Positions 1 through 7,382 of a DNA stretch of 64,000 bases are shown piece by piece (position 1 is the first letter of the stretch; each line of letters begins with the position of its first letter). The notes below the pieces were generated by a model, which ran no database searches, was not told where the DNA came from, and saw nothing but the letters and a program-made list of their open reading frames with translations. The stretch comes from an uncultured Planococcus sp. Its GTDB lineage: Bacteria > Bacillota > Bacilli > Bacillales_A > Planococcaceae. The translations under genes and the position numbers were made by a program. The DNA is taken from NCBI GenBank assembly GCA_947502505.1, contig CANNAE010000003.1, forward strand, positions 310,001-374,000. Direction: 5' to 3'.

Positions 1-33
1 GTTCTTCATTACTTCAAATTGTTTCGTGTTCAT
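1..33 (-). CDS. 5' end of a truncated gene, possibly class I fructose-bisphosphate aldolase
   Basis: Only the first 11 codons are in the window; the gene runs off the left edge. An ATG at position 33 (minus strand) is preceded by a good GAGGAGC ribosome site about 7 bases upstream, so this is a real start. The visible peptide is MNTKQFEVMKN. Class I fructose-bisphosphate aldolases of staphylococci and planococci start in a very similar way (MNxxQxExxKNGKGFIAALDQ), which suggests a glycolytic aldolase, but 11 residues are too few to be sure. The start is seen directly; the product name is inference. Confidence 0.4.
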   Translation of the reverse strand, partial: MNTKQFEVMKN

Positions 34-141
34 CGTCTCAGCTCCTCAGATTAAGAAATTTTGTCTGCATTAATGCTGTTCCCTGCTAAGTGTACCAATA
101 ATCTGCTTTTTCATCAAAAATGAAAAAATGTGCAGCGAATC

Positions 142-1065
142 TCAATTTTTCGCTAAAGGATTTTCCCGCTGTGCCGATTCGAAGTCGAAGGACACGCCTG
201 TTAATTGTTCGGACACAGCCCATAGTTTTTGGGCCAGTTCTTCATCGACAGCTGTCGGATGGGGCGTATCGAGCGCGGGATAGCCTTTTCTGCGGCCTTT
301 GCCTGCAGGGCCGATATATTCGCCACCCTTGAGGTCGGGCTCGGTTGCGGCATGGACGGTGGCAAGCGCTCCCATATCGGGCGGCTGCAAAAAGCGGTTG
401 GCGAAATCCCTCAGCAGCACCGGTGCATCGTATTTGCCGATCTTGAAGATATTGGTGGCAGAGACTCCAGGGTGGCAGGCGACGCTGATGGGCTGGAGGC
501 GGTGCTTTTTCAGCCTGCGGTCGAGTTCCATCGCAAACAGCATATTGGCGAGCTTGCTTTGGTTATAGAATTTTTTTGCCCGGTAGCCTTTCGACCCGTC
601 CAGATTATCGAAGTCGATCGTGCCGCGGTTATGGGCCAGGCTGCCGAGCGTGATGATGCGTGAGCCTGGGGTTTTGGCGAGCAAGGGCAGCAGGTGGGCA
701 GTCAAAGCGAAATGGCCGAGATAGTTGCTGCCGAATTGCAGTTCAAAGCCGTCTTTCGTTTTTCCGTATGGCGGCATCATGATCCCGGCGTTATTGACCA
801 ATAGGTCGAGTGAATGAAAGTGTTTTTTGTAGCTGTCCGCAAAATGGCGAACGCTTTTCAAGTCAGCCAGGTCGAGCTTTAGCACGGCGACTGTCGCTTC
901 CGGATGGAAATCGAGAATCTCCCGTTTGGCATTTTCGCCTTTGACCAGGTCGCGGACTGCCAGAAGAATCGAGAAGCCCCGGCCAGCGAGCATATTGGCG
1001 GCTTCCCATCCGATGCCGCTATTGCCGCCGGTGATGATGGCGATTTTGTGATGGACGTCTTCCAA
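142..1065 (-). CDS. Short-chain dehydrogenase/reductase (retinol-dehydrogenase-like SDR)
   Basis: A 307-residue NAD(P)-dependent oxidoreductase of the SDR superfamily. The start is TTG at 1065: AAAGGGAG lies 8 bases upstream, and the longer reading from an ATG at 1149 has no ribosome site and adds a basic stretch with no homology. The cofactor-binding motif TGGNSGIG is at residues 12-19, NNAG at 91-94 and the catalytic YxxxK at Y167/K171. The long insertion after the beta5 strand and the segment around YNQSKLANMLF resemble the retinol dehydrogenase/WW-oxidoreductase-like branch, which reduces or oxidises lipophilic carbonyls; the real substrate cannot be read from sequence. It stands alone between the left-edge gene and ilvA, divergent from ilvA. 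Confidence 0.85.
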   Translation of the reverse strand: MEDVHHKIAIITGGNSGIGWEAANMLAGRGFSILLAVRDLVKGENAKREILDFHPEATVAVLKLDLADLKSVRHFADSYKKHFHSLDLLVNNAGIMMPPYGKTKDGFELQFGSNYLGHFALTAHLLPLLAKTPGSRIITLGSLAHNRGTIDFDNLDGSKGYRAKKFYNQSKLANMLFAMELDRRLKKHRLQPISVACHPGVSATNIFKIGKYDAPVLLRDFANRFLQPPDMGALATVHAATEPDLKGGEYIGPAGKGRRKGYPALDTPHPTAVDEELAQKLWAVSEQLTGVSFDFESAQRENPLAKN

Positions 1066-1264
1066 GACATCATCTCCCTTTTTTAGACATGGCGTTAAAC
1101 TTCTTTTTCTCTCTAGTTTACCCCATTTAAAAAATGAAACCGTATACATTTAAGAAAAACCGAAAATCTTGTGAAAAGATCATAGAATTGTCTAAATTTT
1201 TACACAACAAAGCTCTCCGATGTGTTAGAGTAATTCAATAATCAAAATGAAGAGGGTGAATCCG

Positions 1265-2551
1265 ATGGCAAAGAACATCACAGAGCTGGAAAGGGAAACT
1301 GTTGCGGACGAGGTGACTGTGGCCGATATTATGGTCGCCAATCAGGCGCTGAAGGATGTCATCATCCGTACGCCCTTGCAGCGCAACGAGATTCTCTCGG
1401 CACGTTATGGCTGCAATGTTTTTTTGAAACGGGAAGACCAGCAAGTCGTCCGTTCTTTCAAACTGCGCGGTGCGTATAATTTCATCCGCAGCATGACTGA
1501 AGCTGAGCGGGCGCAAGGCGTCGTTTGCGCAAGCGCGGGGAATCATGCGCAAGGCGTCGCTTATTCCTGCCAGGCGCTGGGCATCAAGGGCAAGATCTTC
1601 ATGCCGCTTACGACCCCGAGCCAAAAGGTGTCACAAGTAAAACGCTTCGGCGGCGCCTATGTGGAGGTCGTCTTGATCGGCGACAGCTTTGACGATGCTT
1701 TTGCGGCAGCGATGGAAGTCTGTTCGGAAGAAGGCAAGACTTTCGTCCATCCGTTCAATACGGAAGCGGTCATCGCGGGGCAAGGGACCGTCGCGGTCGA
1801 AGTGCTCAATGATATGCAGGAGCCGGTGGATTATATGTTCTGTGCAATCGGCGGCGGGGGATTGGCGTCTGGCGTCGGCACGTATTTAAAAGGCGTCTCT
1901 CCTACGACGAAACTGATTGGCGTTGAACCGGAAGGCGCGGCGAGCATGAAAGCTTCTCTCAAAGAAGGGCAAGTGACGCGGCTCGAGACAATCGATACCT
2001 TTGTGGACGGGGCTGCAGTCAAGCAAGTGGGGGATTTATCGATGGCGATCTGCCAGAAAGTGCTAGATGACATCATTCCGGTTCCAGAAGGCAAAGTGTG
2101 TACGACTATTCTCGAACTGTATAACGAAAATGCCATCGTCGCGGAACCGGCTGGCGCTTTATCTGTGGCGGCACTTGATTTTTACCGTGAGGAAATCCGC
2201 GGGAAAAATGTTGTTTGCGTTGTCAGTGGCGGCAATAATGATATTGAACGCATGCAGGAGATCAAGGAGAAATCGCTGATCTACGAAGGGTTGAAGCATT
2301 ATTTCATCGTCACTTTCCCGCAGCGTGCAGGAGCCCTCCGGAAATTTATGGGCGATGTACTCGGTGAACAAGACGATATCACCCATTTTGAATACACCAA
2401 ACGAAATAACCGGGAACATGGGCCTGTTCTTGTAGGGATCGAATTGAAAGACCCGGCAGATTATGGCCCACTCGTAGAACGCATGGAACAACACGGTTTC
2501 CCGTATAAAGACATCAATAACGATTCCTTGCTTTTCAACTTATTGATTTAA
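1265..2551 (+). CDS. ilvA: Threonine ammonia-lyase (threonine dehydratase), biosynthetic
   Basis: PLP enzyme converting threonine to 2-oxobutanoate and ammonia, the first step of isoleucine synthesis in the cytoplasm. The ATG at 1265 follows GGGTG by six bases and is preferred over an upstream ATG at 1247. The PLP lysine is K66 in SFKLRGAYN; a glycine-rich phosphate loop GGGGLASG lies near residue 195. The C-terminal region from about 335 is a single ACT-like regulatory domain, giving 428 residues, the short Bacillus-type form rather than the 510-residue enterobacterial enzyme. It is monocistronic with its own terminator. An AATTGTCTAAATTTT stretch at 1186-1200 resembles a CodY box with four mismatches; CodY control of ilvA is known in Bacillus, but here it is only a suggestion. 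Confidence 0.95.
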   Translation: MAKNITELERETVADEVTVADIMVANQALKDVIIRTPLQRNEILSARYGCNVFLKREDQQVVRSFKLRGAYNFIRSMTEAERAQGVVCASAGNHAQGVAYSCQALGIKGKIFMPLTTPSQKVSQVKRFGGAYVEVVLIGDSFDDAFAAAMEVCSEEGKTFVHPFNTEAVIAGQGTVAVEVLNDMQEPVDYMFCAIGGGGLASGVGTYLKGVSPTTKLIGVEPEGAASMKASLKEGQVTRLETIDTFVDGAAVKQVGDLSMAICQKVLDDIIPVPEGKVCTTILELYNENAIVAEPAGALSVAALDFYREEIRGKNVVCVVSGGNNDIERMQEIKEKSLIYEGLKHYFIVTFPQRAGALRKFMGDVLGEQDDITHFEYTKRNNREHGPVLVGIELKDPADYGPLVERMEQHGFPYKDINNDSLLFNLLI

Positions 2552-2559
2552 TTTAATGA

Positions 2560-2603
2560 CTGTGATGCCCGCAAGGTTTTAAAGCGGGCGGCACAGTTTT
2601 TTT
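2560..2603 (+). terminator. Rho-independent terminator after ilvA
   Basis: A 13-base arm CTGTGATGCCCGC pairs (two weak positions) with GCGGGCGGCACAG across an 11-base loop and is followed by seven T. Confidence 0.85.
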
Positions 2604-2699
2604 ATTTCACGTCAAATTGAGAAATTTTAGGATGAATAAGCTAAAAGAAAGTATTTTTTATCAACAATAACCATAAAAGTAATGAGAAATTATTATTTT

Positions 2700-2975
2700 A
2701 AATATTCAGTAATTTAGGGTTTACAAGAAATGTGAAATAATGTAGGCTAATACTATCAAATCATCTTATACAAAAGAGTGGTTTTAATTAGCAGTTGATG
2801 GGCAGCAGTTTCAAGTGAATTGGACGGCTGTTTCCGGATAGGGCAGAGAGCAGGCATTGCCGTTTCTGTTCAACGGCAAACTTTAAACTTTGGTTGAATG
2901 TGGCAGACTATAGTGCTGTGCACAGCGCCGGAAATATTCTCCTCTCCGTAGAGGAGTCTGTTTCGGTGCTTTTTT
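2700..2975 (+). ncRNA. Gene-free stretch: likely structured leader or small RNA ending in a strong terminator hairpin
   Basis: This 450-base gap between ilvA and the next gene carries no convincing ORF. A possible promoter (TTTACA near 2720 with a weak -10 about 17 bases on) precedes a G-rich segment with several possible helices, for example TTGCCGTT/AACGGCAA around 2858-2880. It ends at 2925-2975 in a two-level hairpin: outer arms GCGCCGG-AAA/TTTCGGTGC, inner perfect CTCCTCT/AGAGGAG, then six T. The next start codon is only 27 bases further, so the hairpin sits where an attenuator would. I checked for T-box, TPP, SAM, FMN, cobalamin, lysine, purine, ZTP and c-di-GMP-I core motifs and saw none that match. 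It may be a riboswitch-like leader of the small genes below or a free-standing small RNA. Confidence 0.45.
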
Positions 2976-3001
2976 AGTACGGAAAAAAGGGAGAGAACGC
3001 A

Positions 3002-3346
3002 ATGGAAGAAAGGAGAGGGCTTATCAAGCCGTTTGAAGGCGCTTGGCAAGAACCAGCGTCAATAGTGAAAAACAGCAGCGGAACGGCAGGGGGCACCATC
3101 CGGTTTCTTGGCTATGATAGCGGTGGCCGCGCCATCAATCAAGTGGATATTTGGCTGAAGCAAGAGCAACTGCCTGTATTTATCCAAGCGCTTGTCGCTT
3201 ATCCATTGCCTTTGCCGACGGATTATCTGCAAACGGCTGAACCGTGGGAAAACGGGTTTTGCGTAAGAATCCGCTCGCATGAGTCACCGAAGGTATTTGT
3301 TTCAAGGCTAAGTTCGGCGGTAGGGCGCCTCGAGCAGCCGGCATGA
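3002..3346 (+). CDS. Hypothetical protein, 114 residues
   Basis: No family recognised. A ribosome site GGGAGAG sits six bases before the ATG, so translation is well supported. The product is soluble, without signal peptide or membrane segment, and mixed alpha/beta in character, with a middle segment rich in hydrophobic and proline residues (LVAYPLPLPTDYL near residues 66-78). It directly follows the structured leader and terminator hairpin at 2925-2975 and is the first of four small genes reading the same way with short gaps (31, 30 and overlapping), which suggests one transcription unit with the two paralogous HTH-like proteins. The function is unknown. Confidence 0.7.
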   Translation: MEERRGLIKPFEGAWQEPASIVKNSSGTAGGTIRFLGYDSGGRAINQVDIWLKQEQLPVFIQALVAYPLPLPTDYLQTAEPWENGFCVRIRSHESPKVFVSRLSSAVGRLEQPA

Positions 3347-3377
3347 AGATCCAACTCAAAGGAAGGCGGTAGTTTCA

Positions 3378-3590
3378 ATGGATAATCGGAGTGACTTGAT
3401 CAAATTAGGTGATGAAGACATTTACTTAATCCTCTACTTGTGGAAAGTTAAAGGCTGGAAAACCAAAGAATTAGCCCAACATTTTCACATCAGCGCTGAG
3501 TCCTTGGAGGATTTGCTGTCTGGCCACGTGAGAAGAGATTGCTACAAAGGATTCAACCGAATTGAAAAATATTTGGTGGAAACTTACTGA
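3378..3590 (+). CDS. Small predicted DNA-binding protein, first of two tandem paralogues
   Basis: A 70-residue protein of unknown family. It is clearly related to the product at 3751: both share the frame D-E-x-I-Y-x-I-L-Y near residues 13-21, a helix-turn-helix-like middle (KELAQHFHISAESLEDLLSG here), then R-x-x-CY-x-x-F-x-x-x-E near the end. The pattern A-x-x-F-x-I-S-x-x-S-L-x-x-L-L resembles the HTH of resolvase or XRE-like proteins, so DNA binding is plausible but unproven. The ATG is preceded by GGAAGGCGG about eight bases upstream. It lies inside a run of four small same-strand genes. Confidence 0.7.
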   Translation: MDNRSDLIKLGDEDIYLILYLWKVKGWKTKELAQHFHISAESLEDLLSGHVRRDCYKGFNRIEKYLVETY

Positions 3591-3620
3591 GCGGTAAACT
3601 TTTAATGGGGAGTGTTCAAT

Positions 3621-3788
3621 ATGGGAGACCACAACGAGATGAAGAGAATCAGCGCTGCTTTTGCAGCCAGTTATGAGCGGTTTATTAAAGGCTACCAGCA
3701 ATACAAAGCCGATCACAGCCGGCAGCATTCTGATGGGGAGGTCGAACATTATGACAACAGCTCACGAGTTGAACAGGCTCAACGATGA
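3621..3788 (+). CDS. Small hypothetical protein, 55 residues, overlapping the next gene
   Basis: The ATG at 3621 has an excellent ribosome site (GGGGAGTG, six bases away) and the frame is open for 55 codons. The product is hydrophilic and charged, with many aromatic residues in the middle (YERFIKGYQQY) and no recognised domain. Its last 38 bases overlap the start of the gene at 3751 in another frame, so the two are probably translationally coupled. I include it because of the ribosome site and because it fills the gap between two co-directional paralogues; the function is unknown. Confidence 0.55.
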   Translation: MGDHNEMKRISAAFAASYERFIKGYQQYKADHSRQHSDGEVEHYDNSSRVEQAQR

Positions 3789-3984
3789 ATCCATCTACAG
3801 CATCTTGTACTTCTATCATATTGAAGAAATTCCCGCCGAACAGCTGGGAATGAGATACGGCGTCAGCAGTTTGACGATTGAAGGCATCGCTAAAGGCCGT
3901 TACCGCCCGAAATGCTATGAGAACTTCATGATTGTCGAAGGCATTTTGGAACGCCGTTTAGTAAAGCGGGCACAAAGCCAATAA
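3751..3984 (+). CDS. Small predicted DNA-binding protein, second of two tandem paralogues
   Basis: A 77-residue protein paralogous to the product of 3378-3590. Shared features: DESIYSILYFY (residues 11-21), the HTH-like stretch EQLGMRYGVSSLTIEGIAKG, and R-x-x-CYENF. The start at 3751 has GGGGAGGT eight bases upstream; a longer in-frame reading from 3661 would run backwards through the preceding 55-residue gene and lacks a ribosome site. The similarity between neighbours implies a local gene duplication followed by divergence. A DNA-binding or regulatory role is inference from the HTH-like pattern only. The terminator at 4003-4040 closes the unit. Confidence 0.7.
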   Translation: MTTAHELNRLNDESIYSILYFYHIEEIPAEQLGMRYGVSSLTIEGIAKGRYRPKCYENFMIVEGILERRLVKRAQSQ

Positions 3985-4002
3985 ATTCGGAGGCCACCAT
4001 CA

Positions 4003-4040
4003 AAAAGCCGGAATCCTGTGTGAACGGGGTTCCGGCTTTT
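4003..4040. terminator. Bidirectional terminator between convergent genes
   Basis: AAAAGCCGGAATCC pairs with GGGTTCCGGCTTTT (one G-T pair). A-rich and T-rich flanks allow use from both sides: the small-gene unit and msrAB. Confidence 0.8.
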
Positions 4041-4045
4041 GTTTG

Positions 4046-5152
4046 TTAGTTTACTTTGTCGGTCAAATATCCGTATCCTTGTGCTTCCATCTCTTCGAGC
4101 GGTATGAATCTTAGTGCCGCACTGTTCATGCAATAGCGCAAACCGCCGGCATCTTCCGGCCCGTCTTCAAAAACGTGCCCTAAGTGGCTGTCGCCCGCAC
4201 GGCTCCTGATTTCGGTTTGCATGCCGAACAGCGACAAATCGTCGTGCTCGGTCACGACTGCGGGGTCGATTGGTTTTGTGAAGCTCGGCCAGCCGGTCTC
4301 CGAATCGTATTTATCTTTGGATGAAAAGAGCGGTTCTCCGGTGACGACATCGACGTAAATGCCAGGCTCGTAAAAGCCATCGTATTCATTGTCGAAGGCC
4401 GCTTCGGTTCCGTCTTCTTGCGTGACACGGTATTGTTCATCCGTCAGCATCGCCTGAATTTCTTCGTCATCCGGTTTTGGGTAATCAGCCGGGTCGATCA
4501 ATTGCGGCACTTGCTGGTCTTCAAGGCTGGTGAAGTCCACATGGCAATAGCCGTCAGGATTTTTCTCCAAATAATCTTGATGATAATTTTCCGCGAGGTA
4601 GTAATTCGTCAATGGCTCGACTTCGGTGACGATTGGTTTATCATAGCTCTTTTGCTCTTCTGCGATGACTTGGTCAATGGTGCTCACTGCTGAGGGGTCA
4701 TCGTAGAAAATGGCGGTCCGGTATTGGTTGCCGCGGTCATTGCCTTGTTGGTCGACGAGAGTCGGGTCGATAATCAGGAAATAGCGGTCGAGCAGTTCCT
4801 CGAGCGACACCCGTTCCGGATCATAGCGCAAATGGACGGTTTCGGCATAGCCGGTATCGCCTGTCAGCACTTCTTCATAGCTCGGGTCTTCGATGGTTCC
4901 GCCGGCATAGCCGGAAGTTACATCGTACACGCCGTAGATGCGTGCCATATAGGCTTCTACACCCCAGAAGCAGCCGCCTGCAAACCAGATGTCTTCGAGA
5001 TTATCCGTATCGAATTCAAGTTCTTCGTTCGGATTGTTCGGAAAGCGAGACTCTGAAGATGAGGAAGAAGCTGTAGTAGAGTCGGTCACTGCTTCGCTTG
5101 AACAGCCGGCAAGCAGCAACAATAATAGGATGGGCAGGAAATATCGTGTCAT
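4046..5152 (-). CDS. msrAB: Bifunctional peptide methionine sulfoxide reductase MsrA/MsrB, lipoprotein
   Basis: Repairs both S- and R-methionine sulfoxide in proteins, here outside the membrane: the N-terminus is a lipoprotein signal with lipobox LAGC (Cys17). The MsrA domain spans about 53-205 with catalytic Cys61 in GGCFWG; the MsrB domain spans about 230-355 with [15 protein letters not shown] and catalytic Cys341 in [11 protein letters not shown]. The CxxC zinc sites of many MsrB domains are absent ([10 protein letters not shown] instead), so this is the zinc-free type. It lies 16 bases downstream of a TlpA-like lipoprotein gene on the same strand, the likely electron donor. The same pairing of surface MsrAB with a thioredoxin-like lipoprotein is known in streptococci. 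Confidence 0.93.
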   Translation of the reverse strand: MTRYFLPILLLLLLAGCSSEAVTDSTTASSSSSESRFPNNPNEELEFDTDNLEDIWFAGGCFWGVEAYMARIYGVYDVTSGYAGGTIEDPSYEEVLTGDTGYAETVHLRYDPERVSLEELLDRYFLIIDPTLVDQQGNDRGNQYRTAIFYDDPSAVSTIDQVIAEEQKSYDKPIVTEVEPLTNYYLAENYHQDYLEKNPDGYCHVDFTSLEDQQVPQLIDPADYPKPDDEEIQAMLTDEQYRVTQEDGTEAAFDNEYDGFYEPGIYVDVVTGEPLFSSKDKYDSETGWPSFTKPIDPAVVTEHDDLSLFGMQTEIRSRAGDSHLGHVFEDGPEDAGGLRYCMNSAALRFIPLEEMEAQGYGYLTDKVN

Positions 5153-5168
5153 CGGTGGTTCCGCCTTT

Positions 5169-5675
5169 CTAGCGAATCGAATTCATCAATTCGAGTATTT
5201 CGTCATTGGTCACGTGGCCGGTGCGTTGTTTCGTAATTCTTCCCGTGGAACTGATCCAGGCAGAGCTGGGATAGGCATCCATTTCGAACTGCCCGAATAC
5301 ATCCCCGCCGTCATCAAGCAGGACAGTAAAATTGCCGTGATGGTCGATGCTTGAGAACCAAGCATTGAATTCAGTGGCATTTCGTTCAGCGTAAGTTCCG
5401 GGGGAAATGATGGTGAGGATCGTAAAGTCTGTATCGCTTTCGGCCAATTCTTCCAGTTCGTTTAATCCGGAAAGGCAAATCGAGCACCAAGAGGCCCAAA
5501 AGAACAGATAGACTTTTTCGCCCTGGTAGTCAGAGAGATGATGGACAGTGCCGTTGAGATCAGGCAATGCAAAATTAGGTGCTGCGGGGCCACGGTTTTC
5601 CGATAAAGCGGCTGAGCAGGAAGTGAGCGTGAGCAGGAGGGCGGCTAATACAAGCAGCCGTTGCGGTAATTTCAT
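5169..5675 (-). CDS. TlpA/ResA-like thioredoxin-fold lipoprotein
   Basis: A 168-residue membrane-anchored thiol-disulfide protein. The ATG at 5675 has GGAAGG about eight bases upstream; an earlier ATG lies inside the ribosome site. The signal peptide ends in lipobox LTSC with Cys20. The redoxin fold carries the active site WCSIC (Cys64, Cys67), and the order [10 protein letters not shown]...FFWASWC is typical of the TlpA/ResA branch. Being the first gene of a two-gene unit with msrAB, it most likely supplies reducing equivalents to the extracellular Msr domains; that role is inferred from context. No CcdA-type membrane electron carrier is in the window, so the source of its electrons is unseen. 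Confidence 0.85.
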   Translation of the reverse strand: MKLPQRLLVLAALLLTLTSCSAALSENRGPAAPNFALPDLNGTVHHLSDYQGEKVYLFFWASWCSICLSGLNELEELAESDTDFTILTIISPGTYAERNATEFNAWFSSIDHHGNFTVLLDDGGDVFGQFEMDAYPSSAWISSTGRITKQRTGHVTNDEILELMNSIR

Positions 5676-5855
5676 GATGATCATCCTTCCAGGTGGGGGC
5701 AATCGGCAAGAGCTTAGCGTTTTCTTGCTCGAATTGCTATCTATTTGAGTTATTCCCCAAATAGAGCCCTTTGAACCATGAAACTGAAAGGCGCCGGCAT
5801 ACTTATCGATAAAGTCGGGTAAACTGGCTATAAGTAATAGTATGGGAGCGGTTGG

Positions 5856-6590
5856 ATGGATAGAGAAACGAAATTATCGGGAGTTGCCTTTATTGTGCTT
5901 CTTGTGGGGCTTGGGCTCGCGACTTTGTTCATAGTATTGTTTGCAGAACTGGCCGATGAAATGCTGGATCACGAATTGGCCGTATTTGACGCCGTCTTGA
6001 TTCAATTAATCAGCGCGGTTGAGAGCAGCGGAATGGATACGGTCATGTTCGTCATCACGGAGCTTGGGTCGGTGTGGTTTCTTGTATTGCTGTCGGTTGG
6101 CGTCTTATGGATCTTGGGAGTCAAGATGCGCGATAAATGGGGCGCCTTGTTTTATTTGGTCGCTGTTGGCGGAGGGTCGTTGTTGACGGTTTTATTGAAA
6201 CATTTCTTCAGCCGGGAGCGGCCAAGCATCAATGAAACAATCGATGCGGTCGGTTATAGTTTTCCAAGCGGCCATTCGATGGGCTCGCTGATTTTCTACG
6301 GCTTCCTGATTTATTTGGTCATCCGGACGAGGCAGAAACCATGGCTGCAATGGGCCTCGGTTTTTGGATTGAGTGGGGTGATCGTGTTGATCGGCATCAG
6401 CCGCATCTACCTCGGCGCACATTTTCCAAGTGATGTCCTCGCTGGCTATATCGCCGGCACGATCTGGCTTGTGCTGAGCTTGGTGGCACTTGAATGGATT
6501 CAATGGCAGAAGAGAAGCCCGGTGCAGCCTGTTGCTGCCTTGCGAAAAGTATTAGCACCGGTGTACCGGGCCATCATCGAAAAAATATAA
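5856..6590 (+). CDS. PAP2-family membrane phosphatase
   Basis: A 244-residue integral membrane protein of the type 2 phosphatidic acid phosphatase superfamily, which removes phosphate from lipids such as undecaprenyl pyrophosphate or phosphatidylglycerol phosphate on the outer face of the membrane. The three signature blocks are present: KHFFSRERP (residues about 111-119), PSGHS (about 137-141) and SRIYLGAHFPSD (about 182-193) with the catalytic histidines. About six membrane helices surround them. The PgpB/undecaprenyl pyrophosphatase type is most likely, but substrate cannot be fixed from sequence. It is a single gene with its own terminator. Confidence 0.9.
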   Translation: MDRETKLSGVAFIVLLVGLGLATLFIVLFAELADEMLDHELAVFDAVLIQLISAVESSGMDTVMFVITELGSVWFLVLLSVGVLWILGVKMRDKWGALFYLVAVGGGSLLTVLLKHFFSRERPSINETIDAVGYSFPSGHSMGSLIFYGFLIYLVIRTRQKPWLQWASVFGLSGVIVLIGISRIYLGAHFPSDVLAGYIAGTIWLVLSLVALEWIQWQKRSPVQPVAALRKVLAPVYRAIIEKI

Positions 6591-6596
6591 GCACAG

Positions 6597-6625
6597 AGCT
6601 GCCGGTTTTTCCGGCAGCTTTTTTT
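6597..6625 (+). terminator. Terminator after the PAP2 gene
   Basis: Perfect AGCTGCCGG/CCGGCAGCT stem, five-T loop, followed by a run of T. Confidence 0.9.
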
Positions 6626-6758
6626 CGCTGCTCGTAACAGTATGGCCCTTAGTTTTATTATAAAGGCTATACAAGCGATAATTACTGAAAAATCAAACAA
6701 TTTTGTGGCGTTTTTGGCAAAATCGGCGTATGATCAAAGAAAAGGAGGTGCCCTTGAG

Positions 6759-6857
6759 ATGACCGACATTGTTGGGTTGCTGCCTATGCTCATTTTCGGC
6801 GGAATAGCTGTTGTCATCATCGGGATGGTATTCTCATTCAAAAATTGGACGCATTGA
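6759..6857 (+). CDS. Small single-span membrane protein, 32 residues
   Basis: The ATG at 6759 has a near-perfect ribosome site (AAAGGAGGT, ten bases away), although the ORF can be extended upstream in frame to 6642 with no ribosome site. The product is one hydrophobic helix (residues about 5-26, LLPMLIFGGIAVVIIGMVF) ending in a short polar tail with Lys and His. No family is recognised. Short membrane peptides of this kind are common in Bacilli as modulators of larger membrane proteins. A long hairpin follows directly at 6881-6919. Confidence 0.6.
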   Translation: MTDIVGLLPMLIFGGIAVVIIGMVFSFKNWTH

Positions 6858-6880
6858 CAGGATATGTGGAGCCGGTTTTC

Positions 6881-6919
6881 AGAAAATCCTGCACAGGGAA
6901 GACGGGTGCAGGATTTTCT
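6881..6919 (+). terminator. Strong hairpin after the 32-residue gene, probable terminator
   Basis: Fourteen perfect pairs, AGAAAATCCTGCAC/GTGCAGGATTTTCT, with an 11-base loop. The T-run is part of the 3' arm rather than downstream, so termination is likely but not certain. Confidence 0.65.
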
Positions 6920-6999
6920 CATGCTTAAAAAGGGATTTACTGCTCTTTGCCGAATGAAAAACGTTATGAAGGAATTTTAAGTGGCAAGGCGGTGGTAGA

Positions 7000-7329
7000 G
7001 TGGATGAAATGAAGTTGGCAGCGTTCATCGTCGGCGGGATGGCCCTGTTGTTGATGCTTTTAGGACTGTATATGCTGCAGGGAAAAGGCGCATTTTTAAT
7101 TGCCGGCTACAACACGATGCCAAAAGAACAGCAAGCGAAATACGATGGCCCAGCGATGGCCCGTTTTATCGGCAAGTTATTGCTGGCTTTGGCATCTTGC
7201 ATGATTGTGTGGCTTGTTGGCCTGCTGATTGGAGAGAGCTGGGTGTTTTCTATCGGCTTAGCCCTATTTCTTGGATTTATCGGAGCTGCGCTGCTTTATA
7301 TGAATACGGGCGGTCGTTTCCTGAAATAG
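7000..7329 (+). CDS. DUF3784-type small membrane protein
   Basis: A 109-residue protein with three predicted membrane helices (about 5-25, 52-72, 77-97) separated by a polar loop reading KGAFLIAGYNTMPKEQQAKYD, the hallmark of DUF3784 proteins of Firmicutes. Their function is not known. Start is GTG at 7000 or ATG at 7009; the weak GGCGGTGG ribosome site fits either. It is a single gene between the 32-residue membrane protein and the convergent RsbR-like gene. Confidence 0.8.
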   Translation: MDEMKLAAFIVGGMALLLMLLGLYMLQGKGAFLIAGYNTMPKEQQAKYDGPAMARFIGKLLLALASCMIVWLVGLLIGESWVFSIGLALFLGFIGAALLYMNTGGRFLK

Positions 7330-7350
7330 CTGTCCATAAAAAGCGCGTAA

Positions 7351-7382
7351 AAAAAGTAAAGACGGGAAGACTCGTCTTTACT
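7351..7382 (-). terminator. Terminator of the RsbR-like gene
   Basis: AGTAAAGACG/CGTCTTTACT, ten perfect pairs, with an A-run on the plus strand (U-run in the minus transcript). The 3' arm includes the stop codon of the gene at 7378. Confidence 0.85.

Noticed and set aside
2740-2975. A known riboswitch or T-box
   Set aside because: Conserved cores of the classes I could recall (T-box, SAM, TPP, FMN, lysine, purine, ZTP, c-di-GMP-I) do not fit; left as an unassigned leader.
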